This document shows positions 15,864 through 23,503 of a DNA stretch of 40,229 nucleotides, in pieces. Each line of letters begins with the position of its first letter. Positions within the stretch are counted from its first letter, which is position 1. A model generated the notes under the pieces. That model ran no database searches and was not told where the DNA came from. It saw only the letters and a list, made by a program, of their open reading frames with translations. The DNA is taken from the NCBI GenBank assembly GCA_016283195.1, contig JAEEML010000057.1, positions 1-40,229 on the forward strand, in the 5' to 3' direction. Source of the stretch: Deltaproteobacteria bacterium (GTDB lineage Bacteria > JAEEML01). A program made the position numbers and the translations under genes.

Positions 15864-16616
15864 TTATTTACATTCCCAATCATCTGGATCACGGGGATTG
15901 GTCTTGGTGGCCACCATGGATGTACAGCCTTCCTGAAAGAGAAAAACGGCCCCGGCCGGCCAGTGCCCGGAAATTACGGCTGCCCCCAAAGAGCTAGTCG
16001 CTACCGTTTCGCTGGCCCCATCGGCAGAAGCAGCAACTTCGGCTAAGCCGGCTCCGCCATCATCACTATTGCCATCGCTACTGCCATCACTACTGCCATC
16101 ACTATTGGCGTCACTGTTAGCATCACTGTTAGCATCACTGTTAGCATCACTGTTAGCATCACTGTTAGCATCACTGTTAGCATCGCTGTTGGCGTCGCTG
16201 TTAGCATCGCTGTTGGCATCATTTGACCCATCAGTCCACTTTATATAACTGCATATTTTGGCGGGATTTTGAAACTCGCTGTTAACTACCAAAGCGAGCT
16301 CACCGTTAATTGCTAAATCAAATTTTGCCAAAGGCAAATCTATCTTTACCTGACCTGGTGATAGTTCTATGGCCTGGCAGGCGCCGAATTGACAAAGCGC
16401 ATAGCTCTCCTTAGGTTCCTCATCACTAATTTGATCCAAAGTGATATAGCCGGTAGCGGCGGTTGAGGGCTTAACAGCCGAGAGATAGTGGGAGCAAAGG
16501 GCATTTTTTTCGAGAGCTACATCGTGCTGCGCCCGGCCGATACCATGGCCGTCTTCATCTTTGCAACCAATTATGCCGATAGTGAATAAAAGCGGTAAAA
16601 AGTATTTTAATCTCAT
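15864..16616 (-). CDS. lipoprotein with Asp-Ala-Asn-Ser tandem repeats
   Basis: 250 residues. The N terminus is a lipoprotein signal (LLFTIGIIGC, Cys at 18). Residues about 30-125 form a small domain with several cysteines (ALCSHY, ALCQFGACQ, AKICSY). It is followed by a low-complexity DANS/DGSS spacer of about 55 residues encoded by a 12-bp tandem repeat, and then a tail ending PDDWECK. The spacer is acidic and flexible, so the tail could be displayed away from the membrane. The function is unknown. The C-terminal DWEC resembles the DWEC at 46-49 of the peptide encoded at 6356-6535. Confidence 0.75.
   Translation of the reverse strand: MRLKYFLPLLFTIGIIGCKDEDGHGIGRAQHDVALEKNALCSHYLSAVKPSTAATGYITLDQISDEEPKESYALCQFGACQAIELSPGQVKIDLPLAKFDLAINGELALVVNSEFQNPAKICSYIKWTDGSNDANSDANSDANSDANSDANSDANSDANSDANSDANSDANSDGSSDGSSDGNSDDGGAGLAEVAASADGASETVATSSLGAAVISGHWPAGAVFLFQEGCTSMVATKTNPRDPDDWECK
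16071..16214 (-). repeat. 12-bp tandem repeat, 12 units, inside lipoprotein gene
   Basis: On the plus strand the unit is agcatcactgtt with variants (gccatcactact, ggcgtcactgtt, agcatcgctgtt). Twelve units fill 16071-16214 exactly. On the coding strand each unit gives four residues (N-S-D-A or G). Since the unit is a multiple of three, gain or loss of copies changes spacer length without breaking the frame. The middle units are nearly identical, which suggests recent slippage. Confidence 0.9.
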
Positions 16617-16730
16617 ATATTATTCCATAAAGCGCATCAGGCGCCCTTTAAGGCTTTTGAGCATATATGCTTCACAAAGTTCCGGCAACTAAAAAGAGCA
16701 GGCTTTTGGGGTAAAAATAGTAGCGAATTT

Positions 16731-17312
16731 TTAATGAATAGCCGGGATAAAAAAGAGGTTACTCCGGCTATAGGTGCAATCCGGCGGCGGAATGGCTACC
16801 ACCTTGCGATAATTCCATGAGTAGCCTTGAGCGCGTAAAACGGCAGCCAGTTCCGGGCGAATTTCTTGGTCATCGGCCAGCCAAAGGGTGGCAAAGCCGC
16901 CTGGTCTTAGGTGCTTTTTTAGCTCGGAGAAGAAAGCCTCGCGCTGGCCAAGTCCGCCGAAAACATCAAATAATATGCCGTCATAGCTACCGAGAGTGGG
17001 CAAAATATCCTGCCATTTTCCGGGGAGTATTTGGGTTTTGGCCCGGCTGCAGGCCCACTTTTCGGCTCGCTCTATAATTTGCGGATGCGCTTCGATAATG
17101 GTTTGACTGCGCGGGTTTAGGCTAGCCACAGCCTTGCTGCTGATGCCCATGCCAAAGCCGATTTCCAGTATATCGCCGCGGCGCATAGCCACAATTTCAG
17201 CCATTGTGCGCATTAAGGGCTCTTCCCAGCTCATCATCACCTGGGTTTTATCGCTCTTTACCACGATGCGATCGGGGAGAAATTCCAGCTCTTCATCTAA
17301 ATAATTATCCAC
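16731..17312 (-). CDS. GAMT/RMT2-like class I methyltransferase
   Basis: 193 residues. SAM-binding motif I is ILEIGFGMG (48-56), followed by the acidic end of strand 2 in TIIEAHP (71-77) and motif YDGILFDVFGG (110-120). The N-terminal QVMMSWEEPLM (24-34) and the GFGMGIS pattern closely resemble guanidinoacetate N-methyltransferase and the arginine methyltransferase RMT2, enzymes that methylate guanidino or amidino nitrogens. The actual substrate is unknown. GAGGAG precedes the GTG start by 7 nt. It is the first gene of the minus-strand run leading to the PqqD-like gene, although 114 nt separate it from the next gene. Confidence 0.75.
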   Translation of the reverse strand: MDNYLDEELEFLPDRIVVKSDKTQVMMSWEEPLMRTMAEIVAMRRGDILEIGFGMGISSKAVASLNPRSQTIIEAHPQIIERAEKWACSRAKTQILPGKWQDILPTLGSYDGILFDVFGGLGQREAFFSELKKHLRPGGFATLWLADDQEIRPELAAVLRAQGYSWNYRKVVAIPPPDCTYSRSNLFFIPAIH

Positions 17313-17416
17313 GCTTTCACTCCTCGGCTCCAGGGCCGCCGGGTGGGGAAGTATAGAAAAATTTGGCTATGGTTTCAATAGTAGGAGGTTAGACGCGGCG
17401 CGGCTGATTTTTCCTA

Positions 17417-17444
17417 TTGACTACAACTCGGCTTTTCGAGTTGT
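17417..17444 (+). promoter_or_regulatory. inverted repeat next to a -35-like hexamer
   Basis: acaactcg (17423-17430) and cgagttgt (17437-17444) form a perfect 8-bp inverted repeat with a 6-nt loop (gctttt), directly after a TTGACT hexamer at 17417-17422. A weak -10 candidate would overlap its 3' arm. It could be an operator controlling the lipoprotein gene at 17511, or an upstream terminator hairpin (atcttt follows). Confidence 0.35.
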
Positions 17445-17510
17445 ATCTTTCCACAATGAGTAACCAAAGGAGGCAGAAGAGCCATTCTTTGGCATTTTAT
17501 GGAGGTTAAG

Positions 17511-18149
17511 ATGAAAAAAGGTTTGTTAATTGTAAGTTTGGCGGGAATGCTGGCACTTATGGGCTGCGGCGGTGAAAAAAAGGGCGAGTCAGGTAGCTCC
17601 AGCGGGCAAAAAACACAAAATTCCCAAAATAACCCCGGTAATACCCAAAATGATCCCGGTGATTCCCAGAGCGACTTGATTCTCTCCACGCAAATTGGCG
17701 CCTGCGGCGAGGATTTGACTATCAGCGGGACGAAGAAAAGCAAGGTACCATTTATGTTGCTTAAAGCCGACGGTGCCACAGAGCTGGATGGCGCCTCGGA
17801 TGATGAAAACAGCGAAGTTTTGCGCTGGAGCTACGATGCCGCCAGTGGTGTTTTGACACTCCTCCATGATAACCACTGCGATAATTGTGCCTATAAATTT
17901 ACCTTTGAACTGACAGGAAAAGATGGTTCTTATAAACTAAGTGAAAGCGGCTCTCCCAATTACGACCCGGAGAAAGAAATGGTTGATTGTATCCCGATGG
18001 GCTGCCTCTATGATTTAAAACTGAGTGCCAAAGTGCCAAGCGGCAAAATTAAGCTGGATTTCTCACCATTTTGGAGTGGTGAAATTGATTTGTCTCAGGC
18101 TTCCGGCGCTATTACCTTGACGAGAGAAGGTGAATGTAACGCCTATTAA
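17511..18149 (+). CDS. small lipoprotein of unknown function
   Basis: 212 residues with a clear lipoprotein signal (LAGMLALMGC, Cys19). A Gln/Asn/Gly/Ser-rich linker (about 20-55) is followed by a beta-rich domain containing paired cysteines (DNHCDNCAYKF) and further cysteines at DCIPMGCLYDLKL. No family is recognised. GGAGG at 17501-17505 precedes the ATG at 17511; an in-frame ATG at 17499 contains that site and is rejected. It is a single gene flanked by minus-strand genes on both sides, with an inverted repeat in its promoter region and a REP-like hairpin downstream. Confidence 0.75.
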   Translation: MKKGLLIVSLAGMLALMGCGGEKKGESGSSSGQKTQNSQNNPGNTQNDPGDSQSDLILSTQIGACGEDLTISGTKKSKVPFMLLKADGATELDGASDDENSEVLRWSYDAASGVLTLLHDNHCDNCAYKFTFELTGKDGSYKLSESGSPNYDPEKEMVDCIPMGCLYDLKLSAKVPSGKIKLDFSPFWSGEIDLSQASGAITLTREGECNAY

Positions 18150-18217
18150 ACAGGCGCGTAACATCTTGGCTCTGGTGAACTGAAATATTTTATATAATTC
18201 TCCTCCGGCTTTTCGCA

Positions 18218-18302
18218 TCCCTCACCCCCTGGCCCCCTCTCCATTTTGACAAATGGAGAGGGACAAGCTGCAATAATTTCCACCAATCGCGAGGGTGAGG
18301 GA
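18218..18302. repeat. REP-like nested inverted repeat between convergent genes
   Basis: The outer arms tccctcaccc (18218-18227) and gggtgaggga (18293-18302) are perfect complements. Nested inside, ccctctccattt (18235-18246) pairs perfectly with aaatggagaggg (18251-18262) around a tgac loop. The ccctcacccc...ccctctcc wording resembles short interspersed repeats common in many bacterial genomes. It lies between two convergent genes, where it could terminate transcription from both sides. Confidence 0.7.
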
Positions 18303-18348
18303 AGTAAAAGATGGAGAAGGCGCGCGCCGCTGACTTTAGTGCGGGCTC

Positions 18349-19800
18349 TCAAAAAAACGACCTGGTCATCACAATATTGAAAGAGGTTTCTCTATAGGGC
18401 AAAAAGGTTTGGCTGATATAATAATTAACATGGCAATCTCTAAAAGCTTGCAAAGTGACCAAAAGACCGCCACCGCCGGAAAGGGCAAAAGCCTCTTTGG
18501 CCGTGGCGACAAATTTGCCGTTATTCCAGGCTTCGCCGGCATCTAAAAAGAGAGCCGCCTGCAGCGTAAAATTGCCCAGAGCTTTAAAAATAAGGCGTAC
18601 ATCGTGAACAATGCGGACTCTAAGCTCCATATTGCCGTATAAGACATTTTGGCCGATAAATTGTGTAGCCCTATAGCCGCGCACATTGGTGAGCCCGATA
18701 CCGCGACCGCCAACGAGCAGATTTTCGAAATTATCCGAGCCGATATTTAACTGATCGAGCGGATCTTCGGCACTGGTGTGGCCCAGGCCGGCCCGTAGCG
18801 TTAGGTCAAAATAGGTGCCAAGAGGAAAATGGCCGGTATAGATAGCGGCCAAAGTGAGAAAATTACTTCCTGACCCCCAGGCAGTATGTGAAGCCACAGC
18901 CAGAGCGTGAAATTCATGACCCTGCCAGCGATATTGTTGCAAAAGCGCCGGCATACCCACTTTTAGATCCAAAACTCCCAGGGAAAGAGGCGTTACTCCG
19001 ACAGGTGTGCGCTCCAAAGCCGGCAACTCAGCCCCGGTTAGAGCATTTTCTAAATATTCCGAATAATTATCCAGTGAATATACCTCGCGGAACAAAAGTA
19101 GATAGCGGAAAGAAATCTGCACCAGGCGTGGCAGGACCTCATAAGAAAGATCAAAAAGACCACCGCGCAAGAATACCTCATAATTCTTTTCCGGAATTAG
19201 CCACTTGTAGTGCCCGGCATCATAAGATTTTTGCAATGAAATAGGCAGGCGGCGCCCTTTATTGGGGTAGTGGGAAATTGCGTTGCCGGTCATCACCAGT
19301 TCGATATTAAAACGGGTATTTTGGCCAAAAATATTGGGCGCGGTGAACCAGGCATTGACCAGGTGTTGCCCCTCGCGCCAGGTGTAAATGCCGCCGACCT
19401 CCAGCATGGAACCAAAAATACTGGGCACATAAAAGCCCAGCTGAAAAAGCCTAAAGGCCCCGAATTGCAAACCAAAAGAGGGGACAATCGGCCAGACATC
19501 GGCCACACTGAGCTCTATGGCCAGAGTTCTGTCCGGGAGCTCATTTATGTTAAGCTCTACTTTTTTGAAAAGCCCGCTGTTTTTTAGCCGCTGGATATCA
19601 TCGCCCCACACTGTGGCATTATAGCAATCGCCCTCTTTTTGCGTGAGGTAGCGACTAAGGGGCTTTTGTTTGGTAAAACCGGTGATATTATAAGAAATTT
19701 TGGCTATTTTTTGGCACTCTTCCGCCTCGCCGGCAGCTTGCGCTATGTCAGCGAACAAGGTGAAAATAACGAGGCATATTGTGAAAATCACCCTAGCCAT
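18349..19800 (-). CDS. single-POTRA Omp85-family outer membrane protein
   Basis: 483 residues. There is a Sec signal peptide (ending about Ala22). One POTRA-like domain (about 30-112) has the typical LKNSGLFKKVELNI segment. The rest is a beta barrel of the BamA/TamA superfamily, with GLTNVRGYR (about 357-365) corresponding to the family's GG-x-VRG-Y/F motif. The protein ends in Phe (FNIVMTRSFF), as barrel substrates of the Bam machine do. It is much shorter than the 1025-aa Omp85 encoded at 29391-32468. Single-POTRA members include FhaC-like and other export or assembly proteins; no partner substrate gene is adjacent. Confidence 0.75.
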   Translation of the reverse strand: MARVIFTICLVIFTLFADIAQAAGEAEECQKIAKISYNITGFTKQKPLSRYLTQKEGDCYNATVWGDDIQRLKNSGLFKKVELNINELPDRTLAIELSVADVWPIVPSFGLQFGAFRLFQLGFYVPSIFGSMLEVGGIYTWREGQHLVNAWFTAPNIFGQNTRFNIELVMTGNAISHYPNKGRRLPISLQKSYDAGHYKWLIPEKNYEVFLRGGLFDLSYEVLPRLVQISFRYLLLFREVYSLDNYSEYLENALTGAELPALERTPVGVTPLSLGVLDLKVGMPALLQQYRWQGHEFHALAVASHTAWGSGSNFLTLAAIYTGHFPLGTYFDLTLRAGLGHTSAEDPLDQLNIGSDNFENLLVGGRGIGLTNVRGYRATQFIGQNVLYGNMELRVRIVHDVRLIFKALGNFTLQAALFLDAGEAWNNGKFVATAKEAFALSGGGGLLVTLQAFRDCHVNYYISQTFLPYRETSFNIVMTRSFF

Positions 19801-19862
19801 AGGTTGCCTTTAGTGTGAGAGCGCTTTTTTTGTCAATAGATAAGTTATTACTGGGCTATAAG

Positions 19863-19880
19863 CGGAGCTTTTAAGCTCCG
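19863..19880 (-). terminator. hairpin after the helical protein gene
   Basis: cggagctt (19863-19870) and aagctccg (19873-19880) form a perfect 8-bp stem with a 2-nt gap. It begins 24 nt past the stop of the minus-strand gene at 19904-20785. No long T-run follows on the minus strand, so efficiency is uncertain. Confidence 0.4.
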
Positions 19881-19903
19881 GCGAAAAGTATGGCTCTGCT
19901 CTG

Positions 19904-20785
19904 TTATTGCAAGCTGGGGCCCATGCCGGCTCCGGCGCCGTTTTGGGCCATTTGCTGGCCTAAAATGGCAGCTGTGCCGTTTTGAATGTTTTTAGCGCAA
20001 GCTCCGGCTACCAAAAGGAGCATCAGATCCATCATTTGGCCGGCACCCTCTTTTTGGGCTTCCAGGAGGCGCTTAATCATCTCGCTGTCAAATGGATTCT
20101 TCTCATCGGCTTTTTGCGGCTGATTTTGGGCTGCAGCCTGCTGGGCGGCTACGGCTTTGGGGCTGCTTTTTACGAGCGACATGGCAAACATAAATTGCAT
20201 GTGCGGAGGCATGTGGCGCATCATTCTGGCCAAAGCTTTGGCTTCACCGTGTGAATAGCCCATGGCTTCCAGCTTGTGGGTTAATCTCATCTGGGCACCG
20301 CACCCGCCATGGCGCGCAGTGTTTACTAAATCCATAACCTGGCACATTTCATGCAATTTTTTGAAATCGGCAGCCTCTTTCTGATTGCGGCTCTCGGCGG
20401 CTTCGATGAGAGATTTGGCATCTTCGGTATCCATTTTGCCCATAGCTACCATGATGACAGCCATCATCAGTTCCATTTGATCGGGGGTGAGCGGGCCGTT
20501 ATTTTGCACTGCCATTCCGCCAAGGGCATTGGAAACAGTGGCGAGGTCTCTAGCTGTTTGCATGGCCTGCGCCATATTGACAACAATGGCTCCGGCGAGA
20601 GCAAAATTAGCGGCAGCTACAGCCTGTTGCTGCGAGCTTCCTTGGACAAAGCTGTCTTTGTCGTTTTGTAATCTTTGCTGCTTTTCCTCAGCTTTACCGG
20701 TCCGGCCCATGTGAATGTCGGGAGTTATTACATGATTTAAACCACCGGTCATTACAGTACTGATGCCACCTAACAAACTAGCCAT
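19904..20785 (-). CDS. helical Met/Gly-rich protein, possible secreted translocator-like partner
   Basis: 293 residues, no cleavable signal peptide and no recognised family. It has Gly/Ala/Met-rich, amphipathic to hydrophobic segments at about 55-75 (AVAAANFALAGAIVVNMAQAM), 103-115 (MELMMAVIMVAMG) and 250-265 (QMMDLMLLLVAGACA), with helical, Gln-rich regions between. Helical proteins with one or two hydrophobic segments and no signal peptide, encoded beside an LcrH/SycD-type chaperone, are typical of type III secretion translocators. That analogy rests on context only. AAGGAG precedes the ATG. It lies 23 nt behind the TPR chaperone gene in the same direction. Confidence 0.6.
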   Translation of the reverse strand: MASLLGGISTVMTGGLNHVITPDIHMGRTGKAEEKQQRLQNDKDSFVQGSSQQQAVAAANFALAGAIVVNMAQAMQTARDLATVSNALGGMAVQNNGPLTPDQMELMMAVIMVAMGKMDTEDAKSLIEAAESRNQKEAADFKKLHEMCQVMDLVNTARHGGCGAQMRLTHKLEAMGYSHGEAKALARMMRHMPPHMQFMFAMSLVKSSPKAVAAQQAAAQNQPQKADEKNPFDSEMIKRLLEAQKEGAGQMMDLMLLLVAGACAKNIQNGTAAILGQQMAQNGAGAGMGPSLQ

Positions 20786-20808
20786 TTTTTACTCCTTATT
20801 ATTTAAGG

Positions 20809-21372
20809 TTAATTATCGTTATCATCTTCTGCCATATCGGCATCTATTTCCGGGCGGTCAAACTCACCTGGCTCCATTTTTTCGGCGATGAGTTGTAACT
20901 TTTTGGCCCGATTCATGAGCTCAATTTCCTGGCTGTCTTTAGCCGGCAGCAAAAAAGCCGCCTTTAAAATATCAAGAGCATAACCGGGCGATTTTAGATG
21001 AATATCACATTCGGCGGCCCGCACATAAGCCTCCAAAAGTTTGCTACTGCGGTTTAAAGCGGTGGTAAAAGCAAAACGGGCCATTTCCCAGTTTTCATTT
21101 ATTTGCAAGACAATGCCGTAAGTAAGCCAGTATTCGGCAGTGTAAGGATCCACCGAGGTGAGCATAGCCAAAACTTTGTCGGCAGTGTCGTAATCTTTGC
21201 GCACAATGGCCTGGCGGGCAAATTGGTGCAAATTATCCAGCTCTTCGCGCGGGATTTGCATGAGCTCGGCCACGCTTACCTGGCCTTGCTTGAACATATC
21301 CAGCAATTTATTAAATAAATCTGGACCTATTTCTTCTTTCATTTCATTAACTACATCCGGGGATACTTCCAT
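20809..21372 (-). CDS. TPR protein resembling LcrH/SycD type III secretion chaperones
   Basis: 187 residues from the ATG at 21372, which has AAGGAGG upstream; a start at 21408 would include that site in the coding region. Residues about 55-155 contain three TPR-like units: FARQAIVRKDYDTADKVLAML, then YWLTYGIVLQINENWEMARFAFTTAL, then AYVRAAECDIHLKSPGYALDIL. This spacing, with HAAEC-like AAEC, is characteristic of the LcrH/SycD/CesD chaperones that bind translocators in the cytosol. The N-terminal 50 residues and the acidic tail are less conserved. Another TPR family remains possible, because no type III apparatus gene is in the window. Confidence 0.7.
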   Translation of the reverse strand: MEVSPDVVNEMKEEIGPDLFNKLLDMFKQGQVSVAELMQIPREELDNLHQFARQAIVRKDYDTADKVLAMLTSVDPYTAEYWLTYGIVLQINENWEMARFAFTTALNRSSKLLEAYVRAAECDIHLKSPGYALDILKAAFLLPAKDSQEIELMNRAKKLQLIAEKMEPGEFDRPEIDADMAEDDNDN

Positions 21373-21509
21373 CTGTTCCTCCTTACAAGAAGCACAAACG
21401 GCGTACACATAATAGTGGCGAATAGGCTAAAAAATTTCTTTAACATTTTCTGCAAATTCTTATAAAGAGAGTTTTGTTGTTACGCCAGAAGGCAAAATTA
21501 AAAAAGTGT

Positions 21510-23474
21510 ATGACCATGGAAGCAACTATTTTATCGTTTTTAGAAAAAAATTCTATAGAGCGCGGGTTAGTGCCCGCTTATTGCGAGCTAAATGAGCAGG
21601 CGGAATTGCAGCACACGGTAACTTACGGCGAATTATATAAAAAAGTTACCGCCGCCGCTTATACCATTGCCGCGACTTTGCCGCCTTGCGGGCGGGTTAT
21701 TATTGCTTTGCCCGATGGAACCGATTTTATCACAGCTTTACTTGGCACTATGTGGGCCGGCGGTGTAGCCGTGCCCTACGCTCCGCCGGATTTGCACCGC
21801 GGGGTAACCTATTTGGAGAATTTGCAAAAGCTTATTGACAGTACCGAGCCGGCGCTGATTATCGTTAGTGAGACTTTTCTTAATTCGGCGGTCAGGCCGG
21901 CGCGCTTTTTAGCCGGTAAAGGGCTCAAATGGCTGGTTCCGGCTTGGAAAAACGGCACCCTTAAGCAAATGACCACCGAGCCGGCTATGTTGCAATATAC
22001 ATCCGGTTCAACCTCCGAGCCCAAAGGGGCTATCGTTACGCATAAGGCGCTGGTAAATAGTTTGGAAATGGTGAAAAAAGCCTTTGAATTTGATGAAAAT
22101 ACGCGCTTCCTCACCTGGTTGCCGATGCATCACAATATGGGGCTTATCGGCAATATTTTGGAAAACATCTATTTGGGCAGCACCTGTTATCTTTTTCCCA
22201 GGGAGGAGGTGCTTAAGAACCCGCTTGCCCTCGCTAAAGCCTTGGAAAAATATCAAATAAGTTGTTCCGGCGGGCCGAATTTTGCCCTTAATTTACTGGC
22301 TGAGGCCCTTATAAATGCCCCGAAAGATTTTAAAGTTGATTTATCAAAATGGCGGGAAGCTTTTTGCGGTTCTGAAACTATCGACCCGGATTTATTACGA
22401 AAATTCGATGCATTAAAAGAGCGTTATCAAGTGGATTCCAGCGTTTTGATTCCCTGCTACGGTTTATCGGAAGCCACTTTGGTGGTGACAGTTAAGCAGC
22501 CCAAAGGGAGTTTTTCCCGCTTAGAAACTATAAATGGGCACAGAATTGTTTCCTGCGGCCGGCCCTGTGTCGGGGTGGAGCTAAAGACTATAAATGACGA
22601 GCTTTTTGTTAAAAGCACTGCCCTCGCCGAGGGCTATTGGCATGGAGAACGCTTCCCCGAATGGCTGGAAACAGGGGATTTGGCCCAAATAGTTGGCGGG
22701 GAGCTTTTTATATATGGGCGCAAAAAAGAGATAATCATCATTGGCGGCAAAAATTATTATGCCCGGGATATTGAGTCGGCCATAAAAGAGCGTTTTGCTC
22801 CGGCTGTAGCCGAGATTGTGGCTCTGCCTATAAGTGATGTTGTTTTGGGCACCGAGCAGCTGGGGCTTTTAGTGGCCATAAATACCCAGGAATACCCGGC
22901 GCAGCAAGCCTCTGAGATAAGACAATTTGTATATAATAAATTTGCTTTAAATATAGGTAAGATGCTGGTTGTGGAACGGGCACTTTTGCCAACTACGCCA
23001 AACGGTAAAATAAAACGCGATGGCGCTCTAAAGCTCCTGAAAAATGCTGCCGCGCCAAAATTTTTTACCGATAAAATGAGCAATTTCAGCCAGCTAAGTA
23101 AAAAGCCGACAACCGAAGAAATAGCCGCCTTTTGCTCTTTATGGATAGAACAAAACGGCGGCGAGATTGTGGGAGAGAAGGGCTTTACGGCTGATTTAAC
23201 GAGCCTGGGCCTAGATTCCTTAAAGCTTGCTCTCTTGTTGGGAGCGCTGGAAGAGTGGCTTGATAAGAGTATTTCCGCTTGGATATTTGGAGAGTGCCAA
23301 ACAATTAAGGCTCTTGCCACTAAATTATTTAGACAATACGATAACTTGCCTGATAGAAATGTTGTCCACGCCGGCGATAAAAAAATAGATTTAGCGGCCG
23401 CCGAGAGCTATTTGGCCGCTATGGATAAGTTAAGCACCGAAGAACTAAGAGCGCAGTTAAATGCCGGTAATTAA
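21510..23474 (+). CDS. fatty acyl-AMP ligase with C-terminal carrier domain
   Basis: About 654 residues. The adenylation domain has YTSGSTSEPKG (about 163-173), LPMHHNMGLIG, GGPNFALNL, YGLSEATL and TGDLA, the pattern of fatty acyl-AMP ligases (FAAL) rather than acyl-CoA ligases. The enzyme activates a fatty acid as acyl-AMP and hands it to a carrier protein. A carrier domain follows in the same chain (about 535-615), with LGLDSLKL giving the phosphopantetheine Ser near 570. No polyketide or peptide synthase is nearby. The start is uncertain: ATG codons at 21510 and 21516 and TTG codons at 21474/21477 are all in frame, and no ribosome site is decisive. Confidence 0.88.
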   Translation: MTMEATILSFLEKNSIERGLVPAYCELNEQAELQHTVTYGELYKKVTAAAYTIAATLPPCGRVIIALPDGTDFITALLGTMWAGGVAVPYAPPDLHRGVTYLENLQKLIDSTEPALIIVSETFLNSAVRPARFLAGKGLKWLVPAWKNGTLKQMTTEPAMLQYTSGSTSEPKGAIVTHKALVNSLEMVKKAFEFDENTRFLTWLPMHHNMGLIGNILENIYLGSTCYLFPREEVLKNPLALAKALEKYQISCSGGPNFALNLLAEALINAPKDFKVDLSKWREAFCGSETIDPDLLRKFDALKERYQVDSSVLIPCYGLSEATLVVTVKQPKGSFSRLETINGHRIVSCGRPCVGVELKTINDELFVKSTALAEGYWHGERFPEWLETGDLAQIVGGELFIYGRKKEIIIIGGKNYYARDIESAIKERFAPAVAEIVALPISDVVLGTEQLGLLVAINTQEYPAQQASEIRQFVYNKFALNIGKMLVVERALLPTTPNGKIKRDGALKLLKNAAAPKFFTDKMSNFSQLSKKPTTEEIAAFCSLWIEQNGGEIVGEKGFTADLTSLGLDSLKLALLLGALEEWLDKSISAWIFGECQTIKALATKLFRQYDNLPDRNVVHAGDKKIDLAAAESYLAAMDKLSTEELRAQLNAGN

Positions 23475-23503
23475 AAATAATTTAGTATTTTGCGCTTGGG
23501 TGG

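Noticed and set aside
15125-15997. Plus-strand ORFs across dapA and the end of the repeat lipoprotein
   Set aside because: They are antisense to clearly conserved enzyme motifs and lack ribosome sites.
16071-16214. Possible CRISPR array
   Set aside because: The units are 12 bp and directly contiguous, with no unique spacers and no cas genes. They encode a protein spacer in frame.
16043-16231. Minus-strand ORF of repeating Met-Leu-Thr-Val residues
   Set aside because: It is the second reading frame of the 12-bp tandem repeat inside the lipoprotein gene; low-complexity period-12 DNA leaves several frames open.
16623-16667. Tiny ORF of 14 codons before the repeat lipoprotein gene (minus strand)
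   Set aside because: It has no Shine-Dalgarno and too little sequence to separate from chance.
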